A stretch of DNA of 64,000 nucleotides from Colius striatus (lineage: Eukaryota; Chordata; Aves; Coliiformes; Coliidae), in the NCBI RefSeq assembly GCF_028858725.1, contig NC_084776.1, forward strand, positions 3,410,001-3,474,000, written 5' to 3'. Each line of letters begins with the position of its first letter. Positions within the stretch are counted from its first letter, which is position 1. Below are positions 42,709 to 54,629 of the stretch, piece after piece. The notes below the pieces were generated by a model. That model had not been told where the DNA came from. It saw only the letters and a program-made list of their open reading frames with translations, and searched no databases. A program made the translations under genes and the position numbers.

Positions 42709-45700
42709 ATGGACAAAATTCCAAGCTCAGAGCTTTAGCTCCAACTTCCCTCTTGAGAAATGCACTTTATGTAACACTTTCCTACCAAACTACAGGATCG
42801 GAGCTGCTGGCACATGGATGCAGAGCTGCGTCAGCCATCCGCCCCGTGCACCCCTCGTGTGAGCCGGTTGGAGGTGGACAGACGAGGCTGAACCCTCTCC
42901 TACAGTCCAGGAACTCTCCCCAGCTCACTGCCACGGCCACCCCACCCTCAGCTCCTCCCAGAGCCTTCCAGCAGCTGAAGCATCCACCGAGGACCCTCCT
43001 TGGTGTGACACGTGCCTCGCAGTCAGGCTGACAGAACCTGAGCTTTCCACCTTCGCAGCCAACATCACAGGTTTTCTACTTGCCAAAACATTGCTTCAGC
43101 TTGGGTTAAAGGAGGTAAGAGCCTTAAACACCAAGGAGAAAGGAGGCAGACGGGTGGGATGTGTTCTAAAGAGGTTTTGGAGGGGATGTTTGTGGATCCA
43201 GAAAGAGCATGTGAATGAGCACTGGCTGTACGCACGTGGGCTGTGCCAGCAGCGTGTGAGCCAGGACAAGGGGGGCTGTTTGGTCGATGGTTTTATTTGT
43301 TAAATAATGGGACATCCAAAGCCATTAGTGTGAGTGAGCTGGAGCAGAGCCATCCCCCTGGCGAGTTCAGCAACACAGGCACAGCAGAGGAGACCTCTCA
43401 GGGAAGTGTCTGGTTAGAGGGCTGGGGTGGGTAAATAAACCTCAGTTGCTGTTCCTTTGACCTTGGGAATATCATTTGAACTCCTTGTATTTGGTGCTGG
43501 AGTTGAAGGTGGGCTCAATTAGTCAGCAACAACCATCCTTGCAAACCTGACCCAGGTAAAAAGGGCAGGTTTTGAGGAGCCCACAGCAAAATGGCTGATG
43601 CATGGTAAAGGAGGAGAGGAAAGAGCAGCTGTGAGTTTAGTTATGGTATTGTCTATACGGGATTTCCTTCGCTCCTGGACTGCCATGGAAAGATTTTCAA
43701 TCAATCTATCTTAAAAAATAACTTGGACAAGAAATGAAGTCCTAGGGAAAAGGGGAATTCCTCAGAAAAAAAATGATGGAGGTCAAATTTAAGAGAAAAA
43801 TGCCAAGTAATCCCACTCATGAAATCAGTGCTGAGCATGACAGTGCGTGGCTGTCTCACAGCTTTTCATCCCGTTGTTCCTCAGGTGTTCCTTGTGTCTG
43901 ATAACAAGCCAAAAAAAATCTAAGCTTTATGATTGCCATGGCTCAATATAGGTTTAAATAACTCATAACCAACTGTCTTTTTATTTATTTTAAAAAAAAC
44001 AACCAAGCAAACAAACCCTCTCTGGAGATCCTGTGAGCCCAATGTGCTCGACTGGATCGATGCTGCTGTTTCTGTCTGGCTGTAATGGCAGTGCTGAGAG
44101 CACGGCCAGCCTGCAGCACCGCTGCTACAAGCCAGGGGGAAGCTTTCAAGTTCACTATTGATCCTTTTGAAGTTTATGGCTCTTCATAGTTGTGGTTACT
44201 AGTGCTTGTGCAAACTGCCATGAGCTGGGGTGTTTCATTCCTTAATATCAGGCTAAACCTCATTCACATCACAAAGATTTATTTCTGTACTTCATTTTTC
44301 CAATACGTGCTTTTCCTCCCAGAAACTGACCTGACATCTCCATATGACACTAATGCAGCTCTCTAAAGCTGTCTTGTATGTTTCTGTCTTCCCATGTACC
44401 ACGTGAAGTAGAGGGTGCTGGCAGCCCAGGACAGGGCTCCTGGGAACCCTTGAGACCAGCTCCAGCTCATGTGCCATTCAGCCAGTTCCCTCCCAGCATA
44501 CCAGCCCAGGAGACACTGCTTTTCTCTGCAGCCATCTCTGTTCTCCTTCTGTGGTTCTATGGAAGCAGAGCAGCCTTGTGTGTCTGTCCTGCCTGCAGTA
44601 CACCTTTTCCAAGCTTCAGGAGGGGTTGTTGCTTTCCAAGTGGTAATTCCAAAACCAAAACCAGCATTCCCACTTGGCCAGGTTTCCACATCAAGTCTGT
44701 GGAGGTGCCTCTAATGGGTCCCCAAACAGAGCAGCAGGCACTGTCCACACCATTTCCTCCTCTTCTTCTCTTATGCTGAACTGCATATGCATGTCTTTGA
44801 CCAAAGTCATCTCACCACATGCTTCTCACACTGGTAAAACCCTTTCTGCAAAGCTGACAGAGCATCAGTTTGAGCCATCTGGACATAGGCTGCATCCTGC
44901 ACATGCTGTTTTGCATTCATACCCTTTGGGTGCTCCATCAGCCCAGTAGGAACTACTTTGCCATTTTGCAACTGCCTTTCTATTCCATTATGGTCATCAA
45001 TGACCAAGTTAGGCTTTTCTGGATTAGCCCACGAGGGAGCCAGGGTGATGTTGTGCTATCTGAAGCAGGGTGATGAGGCAGTGGCCCCCCAGCACCGTGC
45101 TGCCTATCCAGGCACCGACAGCTCTGAAAAGTTTAGCTCTGAAAGAGCTACTCTCCTTGACCTATTTATTTTTGCCCACGTTTGTGGCCTGTGTTGTGTC
45201 CTGAGGAAAAGATCATGCTGCTTGAAGGCCCTTTATTTTTAGCTAGCCCAATTTTCTTGTCTCAGCTTAGTAGGAACTGGTCCTTTCAGTTCAGCTCCAT
45301 CACAGCTCACACTCTCCCGTGTTCACCGGCTCTTAGCCAGGTCCCTGATGTTCTTTGTACATCGATTGTGCACACAGTGGGTTTCCAACCCCCCTTACAC
45401 TAGGCTTCATTCTTTCTCCTTTATGTTCTGCTCAGCCTCTCCCACTGCTCCAGGTCCACAGCTTAACCTCTGATTTCCCTCTGCCCTTGGCTTGCAGCAG
45501 GGGCCAGGCTTTCACAACTGCACAGGCAGGTCGCCAGGCTTGTCCTGGTTCCCAGCACCCCTCCACAAACAAAACCTTCCCTCCTGTCTGCTCTGATAAC
45601 CTTGGCAATGCTTCCCCTCCTCACAAATGTCAGGAAATTGCAAATGCTGCTCTAACCACATAAAAATCAATAGCTGCTTCCTTGGCCTGGCTTAGCCCTC

Positions 45701-47550
45701 CTCTTTTCACCTTTACCCAGGGCAGCAGGGAGCATTGCTTTCTGCTGCCCTGGGAGCAGTGATTTATTGATACAACCCATTCTGTCCAGGCAGCTAACCT
45801 GTGATATATTTCTTTTTCTCAGCCCATCCACGTAGCCCAGAGAGGTGACTTGTGCTCAGCATTAGGTCACAAAAAGGTGGGCTCAGAAATTTGCACCACA
45901 GCCATATTTTCTTTTTGTGACCATGGAGCAATAGGTGAGGACTTCAGCTCCCTCCTAGACCTGGGTGAACTCTATTAGGAGCAATGCCAACATCGATTCA
46001 TTTTCCGAAGGGGTCAGTCCCAGCGAGGGCCATGTGCAATTCCCATCAGGACTTAAGGCTCCAAGAGAAAAAGAAATTCATTATGAGGACTGCAGATTAC
46101 ATTGCAGACCGACTTTATTATTCCCTGGACTACTACCAGAAGGCACAGTGTGATTAAAGGAGCAGTTCTAAGGTCCTGTTTCTTGGAAATCTTTGGGGCT
46201 ATATGCATTTAATTTAAAATACAGCTACTGCTGGAAGCCAGCATCACCTTTTCAGCTGTAGGAAGAATAACACAATGGGTAAAGGTTACTGGGGACTAAA
46301 TCCTTGATGAAATCCAGCCAGCTCCTGTTCATGTCCTTGAACAATCTTTCTCTTGGGAGCCCTGCTCATTCTGCGGGTGCTGGACATGAGGGAAGGCTTG
46401 TACCGAGCGACTGCTCTAAACCATCTCTACCTCCTGTCCCCGACTGTATCAGGCTCGATTTTATGTGCCAGCAAGGCAGTAATAGAGATCACTCTCTAAT
46501 GCATCTGTGATTACATGGAAATTGAAGTGTGTGAGGGAAAATAAATGAGGCAATTGAGAGGTGTGACTGTGACGCCCGACCCCTCTCCCTGCTGTTAGAG
46601 CCGCCCCAATGACCAGTATCAATGATACCAAATGGGCATGTTTTGCATTGCCTGGTGTTGATGGACAACAAATCACAGGAAATACTTAGCCATTTATCTC
46701 TGGATGGCTTTATATGGACCTTCACATACGCCCTACTTTGATTTTTGGCTCCTTATTAACGAAAAATGTGCAGGGAGGATGGTTGCTGATGATACATGAG
46801 CCAAGAATAGATTGCAGCTCCTTTTACCATTTTGGCACCAGAATGCCAAGAGGGATGAGACACCCTGTAGTAAACGCTGTTCATTTTGAGGCAACAACTA
46901 GAAAATATTGCTCTGACTTAGGGAGAATATTCCCTGGGAAATGGCATGTTCCCATCCAGTGAAGGGGTAAAGTCCTAACATCTACATTTCTGTGCAGATC
47001 ACAGTAATCACCTCACAGTAAGGTGATTCTCAACAAGGTACAGGGCTACCTTATGCTTCTCTGCCCCATAGCTACCAGTTTTCTCTTTAGCTGCCACTTC
47101 CTAAATCCTCAGGAAAAAAGAATCTGAGCATCTCCTCTGTGCATCTTGCTCCTCAGACCCCTAGCAGGGAGTTGTCCCTCCTGGGAACATGTCCTGCTTT
47201 TCTTGAGCTGAGGGAAATGTTAAATGACATCGAAAATGAATCCCTTTAGCAAAGCCAAAGGTGGAAATCTTGCAGTAGCATGAGCTGGAGCATTTGCCTG
47301 GGCTGTCTGTAAGCGACAGCACTCCCCTTCCTGTAGGTCGGTACCTTCTGGGAAAGAGCTCAGTGTGAATGTAGGAAGAGCCAAATTCTTAATTTCATAT
47401 GGAAGAGAATTGTCAGAGCTGTTGCAGTGCTTCAGGGTGCAAGTACATCTGCTTCCTACCAAGATGTACTGCTCTGCTTTGGACTCGGGGTAGGATGCGA
47501 TAATAAAAGTCTCTTTCTCACTTTCAATCAAGAATTTGAAACTCTTCCAG

Positions 47551-47918
47551 AGACCTGAGGCAGTTTAGCTTAGAGATTACTTAGGGGAGACCCTATCAAC
47601 ACCAATATGTACCTGAAGGAGTTAGGAGGATGGGGCCAGTCTTTGTTCTGTGGCGCCCAGTGGCAGGACAAGGGTTAACAGGCACGAGCTGGAAGGCACA
47701 AAGTGCCACTGGAACATGAGGAGAAACTGCTTTGGTGCTGAAGTGAGGGAGCCCTGGCCCAGGCTGCCCAGGGATGGTGTGAAGGCTCCTTCTCAGGAGG
47801 TTTCCAACCCCAGCTGGACACGTTCCTGTGCCCCCTGACCCAGGGGAACCTGCTTTAGCAGGGACTGGATGAGCTCTAAAGGTCCCTTCCAACCCCACCA
47901 TTCTGTGATTCTGTGATT
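47551..47918 (+). mobile_element. CR1 LINE 3' fragment
   Basis: It starts at the end of ORF2 (GACCTGAGGCAGTTTAGCTT) and includes the GATGGGGCCAGTCTTTGTTC block. It ends with AAAGGTCCCTTCCAACCCCA and the octamer-like ATTCTGTG repeats. It is 5'-truncated with a complete 3' tail. Confidence 0.92.
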
Positions 47919-49902
47919 TCCTGCTTTTGCATCGTCTTGCTGCCCTGAGCAGTGAGCTAAAGGTGCAGACAGGACTTGGATGTTGCATCCATTCAGTAAG
48001 TGCAGTTATTTGAACTTCCCAGTAACTACAAGTTTCCTTCCCATCAGCTTTGTATGAAACATGCTGCTGGATCAGCCCAGGACCAGGCTCACAGGGAGTT
48101 TGATGCTGTGTGTTTGTGCTATAAATGTGCTGGGGATGGGCTCTGCAAGAGCACAGTGCTCCCTGAGAGACCTCAGCTCACAGGCAGTTCAGCAGCAAGA
48201 AATAACTATCAGCATCATCTGCTCATATTAATCATAAGGGGACTATGTCAGGACATTATCTTTGGAGGCTTTCGAGTGTAAAAGTGCAAGCTGTGAGGAC
48301 TTTTGGCATCTCTGAATAAGCAAGTAAGCATTAATACATTTACATCAGAGGTACAAGACAAAAAGCCCTCCTCTGGTCTGGTCTCCCACCCAGGCATGTC
48401 AGAACAGGGTGCTGTCATATCCTGGCCTGGACAGGCCCAATTTAATCACTAATCACCTTTACCACAGTGATAACATCAATACTCCTCTTCCAAAGATGAT
48501 GCTATTCCTGCATAGGTTCAAAAGCCAACACCCAGGGAGATGTACAACATACCTGCCCTGCCTCTGTTGCTTATCCATCATTATTTTGGGAATAAGTATT
48601 TCAAGTGGAACATGTGTTTAGGAGGACTTGCTCTCCTTCCCAGGCAGTGGGGTGCAGCAGGGGAAGGCCATGCTCTGCCTCCAGCCTTCTCCCATTTATT
48701 GTCCCATGAAACCTCATGTGGAGTGAAGGAGGCTGGTGCAATTTTAAAGGGAGCCCAAGGAAGGTCAATCCCACTGCTAGTGTGTTCAATCTCGTAGCTT
48801 TTGTTGCCTAGCTAGATTGATGTTTTCTTTTCCTTATTGTTTGCAGTGCTGAACAGGAGCAAAATGAGCTTGGGAAAATATACATGACATGGCACTTAGC
48901 TGTGATTCATACTGCCTTTATAAAAGCAGTCAATAGTGCAATCTGCCTCATTCCCACTCCCCAGAAGACCATTTCTCGCACATATCTTTTCCTTCTTGCT
49001 CTTATTCCTTTAATCTTTCATTTCTGTGGCTTTTTTTTCCCCTCCCTCATATGATTTTAACTTTTTCTCTGATGCATCAAGAACTCTGATTTCTGGGGAC
49101 ATTTTATCAGCCTGCAAGACACCCTGAGAACTGCTAAATTGCACAAACCCACAAAAATAAACCAAAATACATTAAAACAGATACAAATACATTAACAAAG
49201 AGTCTGTCCATAAACAAGATGGCAATGAGGGAAGTGGGTTTGCCTCCTTCTTCACCATTTGCCCAGGGCCTGACTGTAGCTCTCTGGCCCCGTTTCCCTG
49301 CCTTCCCCTGAAGCACAAGCTCGGATGGGGCCAGTTCAGTCTCTGCCTTCAGCCCACACTGACACTTGCAGCTCTGATCTAGGAAGCAAAATAAAAAGCA
49401 AAAAAACTAGACAAGATATTGTGTCATTTCAATATGCATAAATGGCTTTTGCAAAATCAGTATCTTGATCTCCCAGTGGGTAAATCTACCATGGAAGAAT
49501 TAAGGTGGTGATGTGGAGGGGAGTGAAGTGCTGACTGGAGCTGCTCAGGAGTGGGTTTTGTTGTATTTTTGTTGATCTGTTTGTGCAGTGTCCGTGAGCC
49601 TCAACAGGTTCCTGTGCTGAGCAGATGCAGCTCGTGCTGCTGCCCTTAGATAAGGCTCTGGGAATGGCAGATGCTGCGGTTGGGCTACAACCTCGGGGAC
49701 AGGAGCAGCAGGAATTCACCTACAGCAAATAAAATGGGAGCTGATGAGCTGCTCCCAGACAGCCCATCCTGGGGCCAGTCCCACCCTGGCACATGGCCTT
49801 CAGCACATCCCTGTGCTGGCATGGGGCAGCAGTCAGGTGGGATTTGCTTCAAACCTTCCATCTGCCAGGGCCCGCTGTGATTGTTTTAATGGCTTATTTC
49901 AG

Positions 49903-49994
49903 CTCGACCTAGCCAAGCAATTAAGGGCAGAGGGCAAAGCTTTGGCACATCCCCTCTCCCAGAGCCGCCACCTCGGCCCCCCATGCTCTTGGGC
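49903..49994 (+). other. CACNG5: CACNG5 5'UTR part of first coding exon
   Basis: TTAATGGCTTATTTCAG at 49,886-49,902 looks like a branch point, pyrimidine tract and acceptor. That would place 92 nt of 5'UTR before the start codon. Other acceptors cannot be excluded without cDNA. Confidence 0.45.
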
Positions 49995-50190
49995 ATGAGT
50001 GCCTGTGGCAGGAAGGCGCTGACCCTGCTCAGCAGCGTGTTCGCCGTCTGCGGCCTCGGCCTCCTCGGCATCTCCGTCAGCACCGACTACTGGCTCTACC
50101 TGGAGGAAGGCATCGTCCAGCCCCAAAACCAGACGGTGGAAATCAAACTGTCGCTGCACTCGGGGCTTTGGAGGGTCTGCTTTCTGGCAG
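49995..50190 (+). CDS. CACNG5: CACNG5 coding exon 1: TM1 and first extracellular loop
   Basis: 196 bp, ending after one base of a glycine codon. It encodes MSACGRKALTLLSSVFAVCG onward through TM1 and STDYWLYLEEG to SGLWRVCFLA. The start at 49,995 matches the known gamma-5 N-terminus and has G at -3. An in-frame ATG at 49,983 would add MLLG but has a poor context. The exon is GC-rich with many CpGs. The donor is GCAG|GTATGG. Confidence 0.95.
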
Positions 50191-53100
50191 GTATGGCCTC
50201 TCTCCCAAAAAACGTCCCCCATAAGGTGATGTTTGCTGGGTGTCAGCGTCACGCTGGGGAAAATGGCATTTTTAGAAGCCATTTTAAGTTTGCATTCAAA
50301 CTGAAGTACAGCCTGAGTAATGCCATCACTTCATGCCAAGCTGTAACAGTCAGATGGATAAATGTGCCTTTGCATGCAGGTTTTGGGTGAGTTTGCTGCT
50401 ACCACGCCAGATCCCGCTGTCCTCTGTCCCGCTCTGTCCCAGTGCCACAGCCATGGGCTTGGCCAGCAGCTCAAAATTCCCTCTCTGTCCCTGCAACATT
50501 TAGATTCAGGTCAGCTGGGCCATTCCCTCCCTCTGTGCCAAGTTTGATGAAGAAACTTGGCTGCAGGGACAGAGTTGAACAAAACCCAAGCAAATGGGAA
50601 TCTCAAAGTGACCGATCTGAAATGTCACGAAGTTTCAGCTGCTGCTTTGAGAAAGTCAGGGGAGTGAGGAGCTCTGCTGCTGCCCTGGGGTCTCCTTAAA
50701 CCCTCCTGAAGGATTCACTCTTTCACATATAAGGGAATCCTGTTGTGCAGGAGAGATGATAGTTGGGAGAGGTTTTCCTTCAGCCCCAAAACACTCGAGA
50801 TGGAAACAGGACTAAAAAGCAAGATTGTTTTTATGCATACATTGAAATTAGTCACTGTTTCCCCCACCCAAAAATAAAGGCAATCACCCTGCAGGTGTGA
50901 CTCTGTCTGTCTGCTGCAGGTGAAGAGCGTGGCCGGTGCTTCACTATTGAGTACGTCATGCCCATGAACATCCAGCTGACCTCTGAATCCACCGTCAACG
51001 TCCTGAGTAAGTGATTCGGTTGGGTCTCACCCTTTGCATCCTGCCAAGCACCAAAGGCTCACTAGGGATCCCCCCAAGAAATCCCTTTTTTGTCTTTGCC
51101 AGAGCAGCTCCTGCTTCCCTCACAGTGCTACCACACAAGGCTGCATTTGTGCTGTGTGGATTGCACAGTGTGCTCCTAAGCTTTGGGGGACATCCCTTTG
51201 TAAGGGCAGGATGCTCAGATTGGCTCAAAACTGGCCAATTTCCTGTCACTGGCTATTCAGCACCGATGTTCATGGAAGTGTTTGGCTTTATGGTCTCCTC
51301 TCTGATTTGCAGCTGTGTTTATTCTGTAGCAGTTAATTTTACCCACTGCACAGAGGGATGAATTAAGGATGGAGTGTCATGGCTCTCACGATGCATTCTG
51401 CAGTCCTTTCTCACTTAATAAATAGAAGTGTTCAGTAAACAATTTTGCAGCTAAGATAAATGCAGGTTCTGGGGTTTTTTTTCCTATGTAACACTCCACA
51501 TAGAAACCTTCATAAACACAAACATAAGCAGACATTTCCACAAACAGTCAGCTCTTTACTCAGCTCATTGCCAAAGCAAGGAACCCGTGCCAGGGGCTGG
51601 GGTGCAGTGCAGGCACACCCACCTTAACCAGGAGCAAGGGTCTGACAACACGGTCAGAGAGCAGCAGCTGGGCTGGGGCCATCTCACAAAGCTGAGACCA
51701 TTTCTCTCTCTGTGTGGGAGAGTTGATCTGTCCTCACTTTCCTCTGCTCCTCTCCCTCCAGAGATGATCCGCTCTGCCACCCCCTTCCCTCTGGTCAGCC
51801 TCTTCTTCATGTTCATCGGCTTCATCCTGAGCAACATTGGCCATATCCGGCCTCACAGGACCATCCTTGCCTTTGTCTCAGGGATATTCTTCATCCTGTC
51901 AGGTGAGTTTTGCTAGACAGGTTTTCTCCTGAAAATCTTTGAGCATGGAGCATGTTTTGCTCTTGTAGCTGCTGGTGTTCTCCTAACCCGCTGTGATGGC
52001 TCCTCGGAGTCATCACCCACAGGGACCCCTGGCTTGGCCCCACAGCCTCCCCTCTGAAGCTTCAGACTGCTCAGACAGGAGGTTTCTACATGAGACAAGT
52101 GAATGTTTTATTCATGGAGGTGTGCTAGTGTTAAACAAATAGCTGTGACAGGGAGCTTTGAAGCCAGCTCCTACCGGGTGCACACAGGCTTGCTTAAGCA
52201 GGTAACGGTGTGACTGAAACGAGAGGCGTGCCCTGGGTTAGCTCAACAGGGAAGCAGCTCCTTTCCTGTTATTACAAGCACACTTCTAGTTTTACACCTT
52301 CACCCACAAGTCAGGTCTTACAGGAAGGTGTTTGCTCAGCGGCTTCATCGCTGAAGCATTTCCCACCTGCTTGTATCAGCACTGATGTGGCAGCAGGACC
52401 AGGGCAGTGATTGTGCCTGTGTACTCAGCACTGGGGAGGCTGCACCTCAAGTGTTGCGTTCACTGTTGAGCCCCCACTACAGGAAAGACACTGAGGGGCT
52501 GGAGTGTGTCCAGAGATGGGCACTGGGGCTGGGGAAGGGGCTGGAGCAACAAGACTGATGGGGAGCAGCTGAGGGAGCTGGGGGTATTTAGTCTGGAGGC
52601 TGAGAGGAGACATGATCACTCTCAACCAGGGGAGGCTGAGATTGGAGCTGAGGCAGAACTGTTTCCCTGAGAGGGGTGTCAGCCCCTGTGCCAGGCTGCC
52701 CAGGGAGCTGGGGCAGTGCCCAGCCCTGGAGGGATCCCAAAGCCGTGGGGCTGAGGTGCTGAGGGCTGTGGGTTATAGTGCTGGGCTGGGCAGGGTGAGG
52801 GGAGAGATTGGACTCAATGAGCTTAAAGGTTTTTTCCAGCCAAACGATTCAATGATCTTTTTCCTTGGTTTCTGCCCAGGTCTCTCCCTCGTTGTGGGGC
52901 TGGTCCTCTACATATCCAGCATTAACGACGAGATGCTGAACAGGACTAAGGACTCGGAAACGTTCTTCAATTACAAATATGGATGGTCATTTGCCTTCTC
53001 TGCCATCTCATTCCTTCTCACAGAGGTACCCAGCAGTTCTCACATCCCTGTAATGAGTGTATCCTGTTCTCAGGGTCGGGGGAGGGCATTAAGGCTGTGA

Positions 53101-53677
53101 GGAAAAAGAGGACTCAGGGTTTAAAGGCTGGCTATGGGAGCAGGTGGGGACAGACCCTAAGCCTGGAGCACTCACGAGGCATTTGATCACCCTTTGATGA
53201 TGAGCATGAAATGCAGAGGGGGAGGAGACACAGTAATGCCACGTTATTTACTGCTGGGAGCCAGGCCACAGGGCAGTGAAGTGACTGTCCTGGGGAGCCC
53301 TTGTGCATTATCAGCAGAGCAAAAAAAATCAGTTTCTCTTTTCCCTGTGTTTGGGTGGTGGATGGAGAAAGCAGCCATTTAGCACACTGAGCACCAGGCC
53401 ATGTCTCTCTCCCCTACAGAGCGCTGGGGTGATGTCTGTTTACCTCTTCATGAAGCGCTACACGGCTGAGGATATCTACCGACCTCACCCCGGCTTCTAC
53501 CGGCCCCGTCTGAGCAACTGCTCCGACTACTCGGGGCAGTTCTTGCACCCAGACGCGTGGGCGCGGGGCCGCAGCCCTTCAGATATCTCCAGCGAGGCGT
53601 CCCTGCAGATGAACAGTAACTACCCAGCTCTGCTCAAGTGCCCTGACTACGACCAGATGTCCTCATCCCCATGCTGA
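49995..53677 (+). CDS. CACNG5: CACNG5, voltage-dependent calcium channel gamma-5 subunit
   Basis: Spliced CDS: 49995-50190, 50920-51006, 51762-51902, 52880-53025, 53420-53677. It encodes 275 residues, the usual gamma-5 length, with all junctions GT/AG and in frame. Four membrane helices are visible at about 8-29, 101-123, 127-153 and 176-201. The first extracellular loop has the claudin-family GLW motif (57-59) and cysteines C62 and C72, plus a glycosylation sequon NQT at 45. A second sequon, NRT at 162, lies in the loop between helices 3 and 4. The cytoplasmic tail ends DYDQMSSSPC. Gamma-5 belongs with gamma-7 to the type II TARP-like auxiliary subunits of AMPA receptors and sits in the plasma membrane. 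Gamma-7 is the closest alternative, but the sequence and the PRKCA neighbour both favour gamma-5. Confidence 0.97.
50191..50919 (+). other. CACNG5: CACNG5 intron, 729 bp
   Basis: Canonical GTATGG...TGCAG intron. I see no repeat or other gene in it. Confidence 0.93.
50920..51006 (+). CDS. CACNG5: CACNG5 coding exon 2: extracellular loop
   Basis: 87 bp. It completes the glycine codon and encodes EERGRCFTIEYVMPMNIQLT then SESTVNVL, the distal part of the first extracellular loop with C72. It leaves after one base of a lysine codon. The acceptor is CTGTCTGCTGCAG and the donor is A|GTAAGT. Confidence 0.95.
51007..51761 (+). other. CACNG5: CACNG5 intron, 755 bp
   Basis: Canonical GTAAGT...TCCAG intron. 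I see no repeat or other gene in it. Confidence 0.93.
51762..51902 (+). CDS. CACNG5: CACNG5 coding exon 3: TM2 and start of TM3
   Basis: 141 bp encoding MIRSATPFPLVSLFFMFIGF, ILSNIGHIRPHR and TILAFVSGIFFILS. It covers TM2, the short cytoplasmic turn and most of TM3. It ends after one base of a glycine codon. The acceptor is TCTCCCTCCAG and the donor is G|GTGAGT. Confidence 0.96.
51903..52879 (+). other. CACNG5: CACNG5 intron, 977 bp, half CR1
   Basis: Canonical GTGAGT...CCCAG intron. Its 3' half is the CR1 copy at 52,388-52,856, which runs almost to the acceptor. Confidence 0.93.
52388..52856 (+). mobile_element. CR1 LINE copy abutting CACNG5 exon 4
   Basis: It begins in the GGCAGCAGGACCAGGGCAGT block of CR1. 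It continues through GGGGAGCAGCTGAGGGAGCT and AGGGGAGGCTGAGATTGGAG, and ends with a diverged tail (AAAGGTTTTTTCCAGCC, ATTCAATG). It is 5'-truncated, on the same strand as CACNG5, and fully intronic. Confidence 0.9.
52880..53025 (+). CDS. CACNG5: CACNG5 coding exon 4: end of TM3 to TM4
   Basis: 146 bp encoding GLSLVVGLVLYISSINDEML, then NRTKDSETFFNYKYGWSFAF and SAISFLLTE. The second extracellular loop carries the NRT sequon. The acceptor (TTCCTTGGTTTCTGCCCAG) lies only about 23 bp after the end of a CR1 copy. The donor GAG|GTACCC is weak at +4 to +6. Confidence 0.96.
53026..53419 (+). other. CACNG5: CACNG5 intron, 394 bp
   Basis: GTACCC...TACAG intron. I see no other feature in it. Confidence 0.92.
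53420..53677 (+). CDS. CACNG5: CACNG5 coding exon 5: end of TM4 and cytoplasmic tail
   Basis: 85 codons plus TGA. It encodes SAGVMSVYLFMKRYTAED, then YRPHPGFYRPRLSNCSDYSG and the tail RGRSPSDISSEASLQMNSNY to SSSPC. The tail lacks the TTPV-type PDZ ligand of type I TARPs, as expected for the gamma-5/gamma-7 branch. The acceptor is CTCCCCTACAG. Confidence 0.96.
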   Translation, partial: SAGVMSVYLFMKRYTAEDIYRPHPGFYRPRLSNCSDYSGQFLHPDAWARGRSPSDISSEASLQMNSNYPALLKCPDYDQMSSSPC

Positions 53678-54613
53678 GCCCCTGTGCCCACCCGTGGTCA
53701 CCCTGTCCCAACTCCATTTGTCATTTGGTTTTTTTTTTAGGTCACACTTTCAGGGCAATTCTCTATTTATAGGAGCATAAATATAACCAGAGAGATTGGT
53801 TATGTAACCAATAATGTAACCTAGACAATTGGGAGCTATTCCTTTCTTTGGTTTGGGTTGTTTTGTACTCTTCCCTGCATAACTACAAACCTCTCCAAAG
53901 TCCTTTTCAGTCAGCTCATCCCGCTGAGCAAACAGCAGTTCTGCCTGGAGGATAAATCCAGGGCTGGACTCAAGAGCAGGAAAAGGGAAATAGAGTAAAA
54001 CTAAGAAAAAGAAAGTGTGCATTGTTTTGGTTTAGGTAGGCTGCAAAAGTTTGTGCATTTGACTGTATCATGTAATTACAGATGTCCTGGCCAAAGCACC
54101 AGCCCTCATCAGCAAAATGCAAGTTTTGTCTTGATTCACTAGTTTCTGATTGAAATCGCTCCTTGCTGGGTATCACCTAACCCAGGCTGGAATGGGAAAT
54201 AGCCATCTTTCTCCACTGTACCTCAGCAGGCTCAGACACAAGCAGGTTGCTGTTTCTCTGTGGCCACTTGCAAACTGTTGCTTAAATAACCTCATGTTAG
54301 CCTGGAAGCTTTACAGCCCTGAGGTGTCCAGGTTGTTGGGAGGCTCAGACACCCTCCCTCTGCCACCCCAGAAGAGTGACTGAGAGAATTCCAGTGCAGC
54401 ATTGAGTGGAAAACTACCCAAAACATTCCCTTAGGAAACATCAGGCACAGGATTTAGGGGAAATTATGGCCAGGAGTGCAAGTTATTTTGGTGAAAGGCG
54501 AGATCCCAAAGCAGGGTAAAGTGATGTAGCTGAAGTGAATGGCACTACCCACTGTAGCAAAGTCCTTGGCTTATATTTAATTTTGACAAGGAAATGGTAT
54601 TTTAGCTGCTTTT

Positions 54614-54629
54614 TGTGTGTGTGTGTGTA
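54614..54629 (+). repeat. (TG)n microsatellite
   Basis: Eight uninterrupted TG units downstream of the CACNG5 stop codon. Confidence 0.85.

Larger units (their letters stand above)
36033..49902 (+). other. CACNG5: Putative CACNG5 first intron, 13.9 kb
   Basis: If the CpG island carries exon 1, this is a single GTGAGT...TTTCAG intron. It holds two plus-strand CR1 copies (42,025-42,708 and 47,551-47,918) and a TA-rich run near 41,968-41,995. I recognise no coding exon of CACNG5 or any other gene in it. Confidence 0.4.

Noticed and set aside
49960..49990. CTCF-like GAGGTGGCGG (minus strand) at the CACNG5 start codon
   Set aside because: Only the right half of the core matches. The left half fails at several positions.
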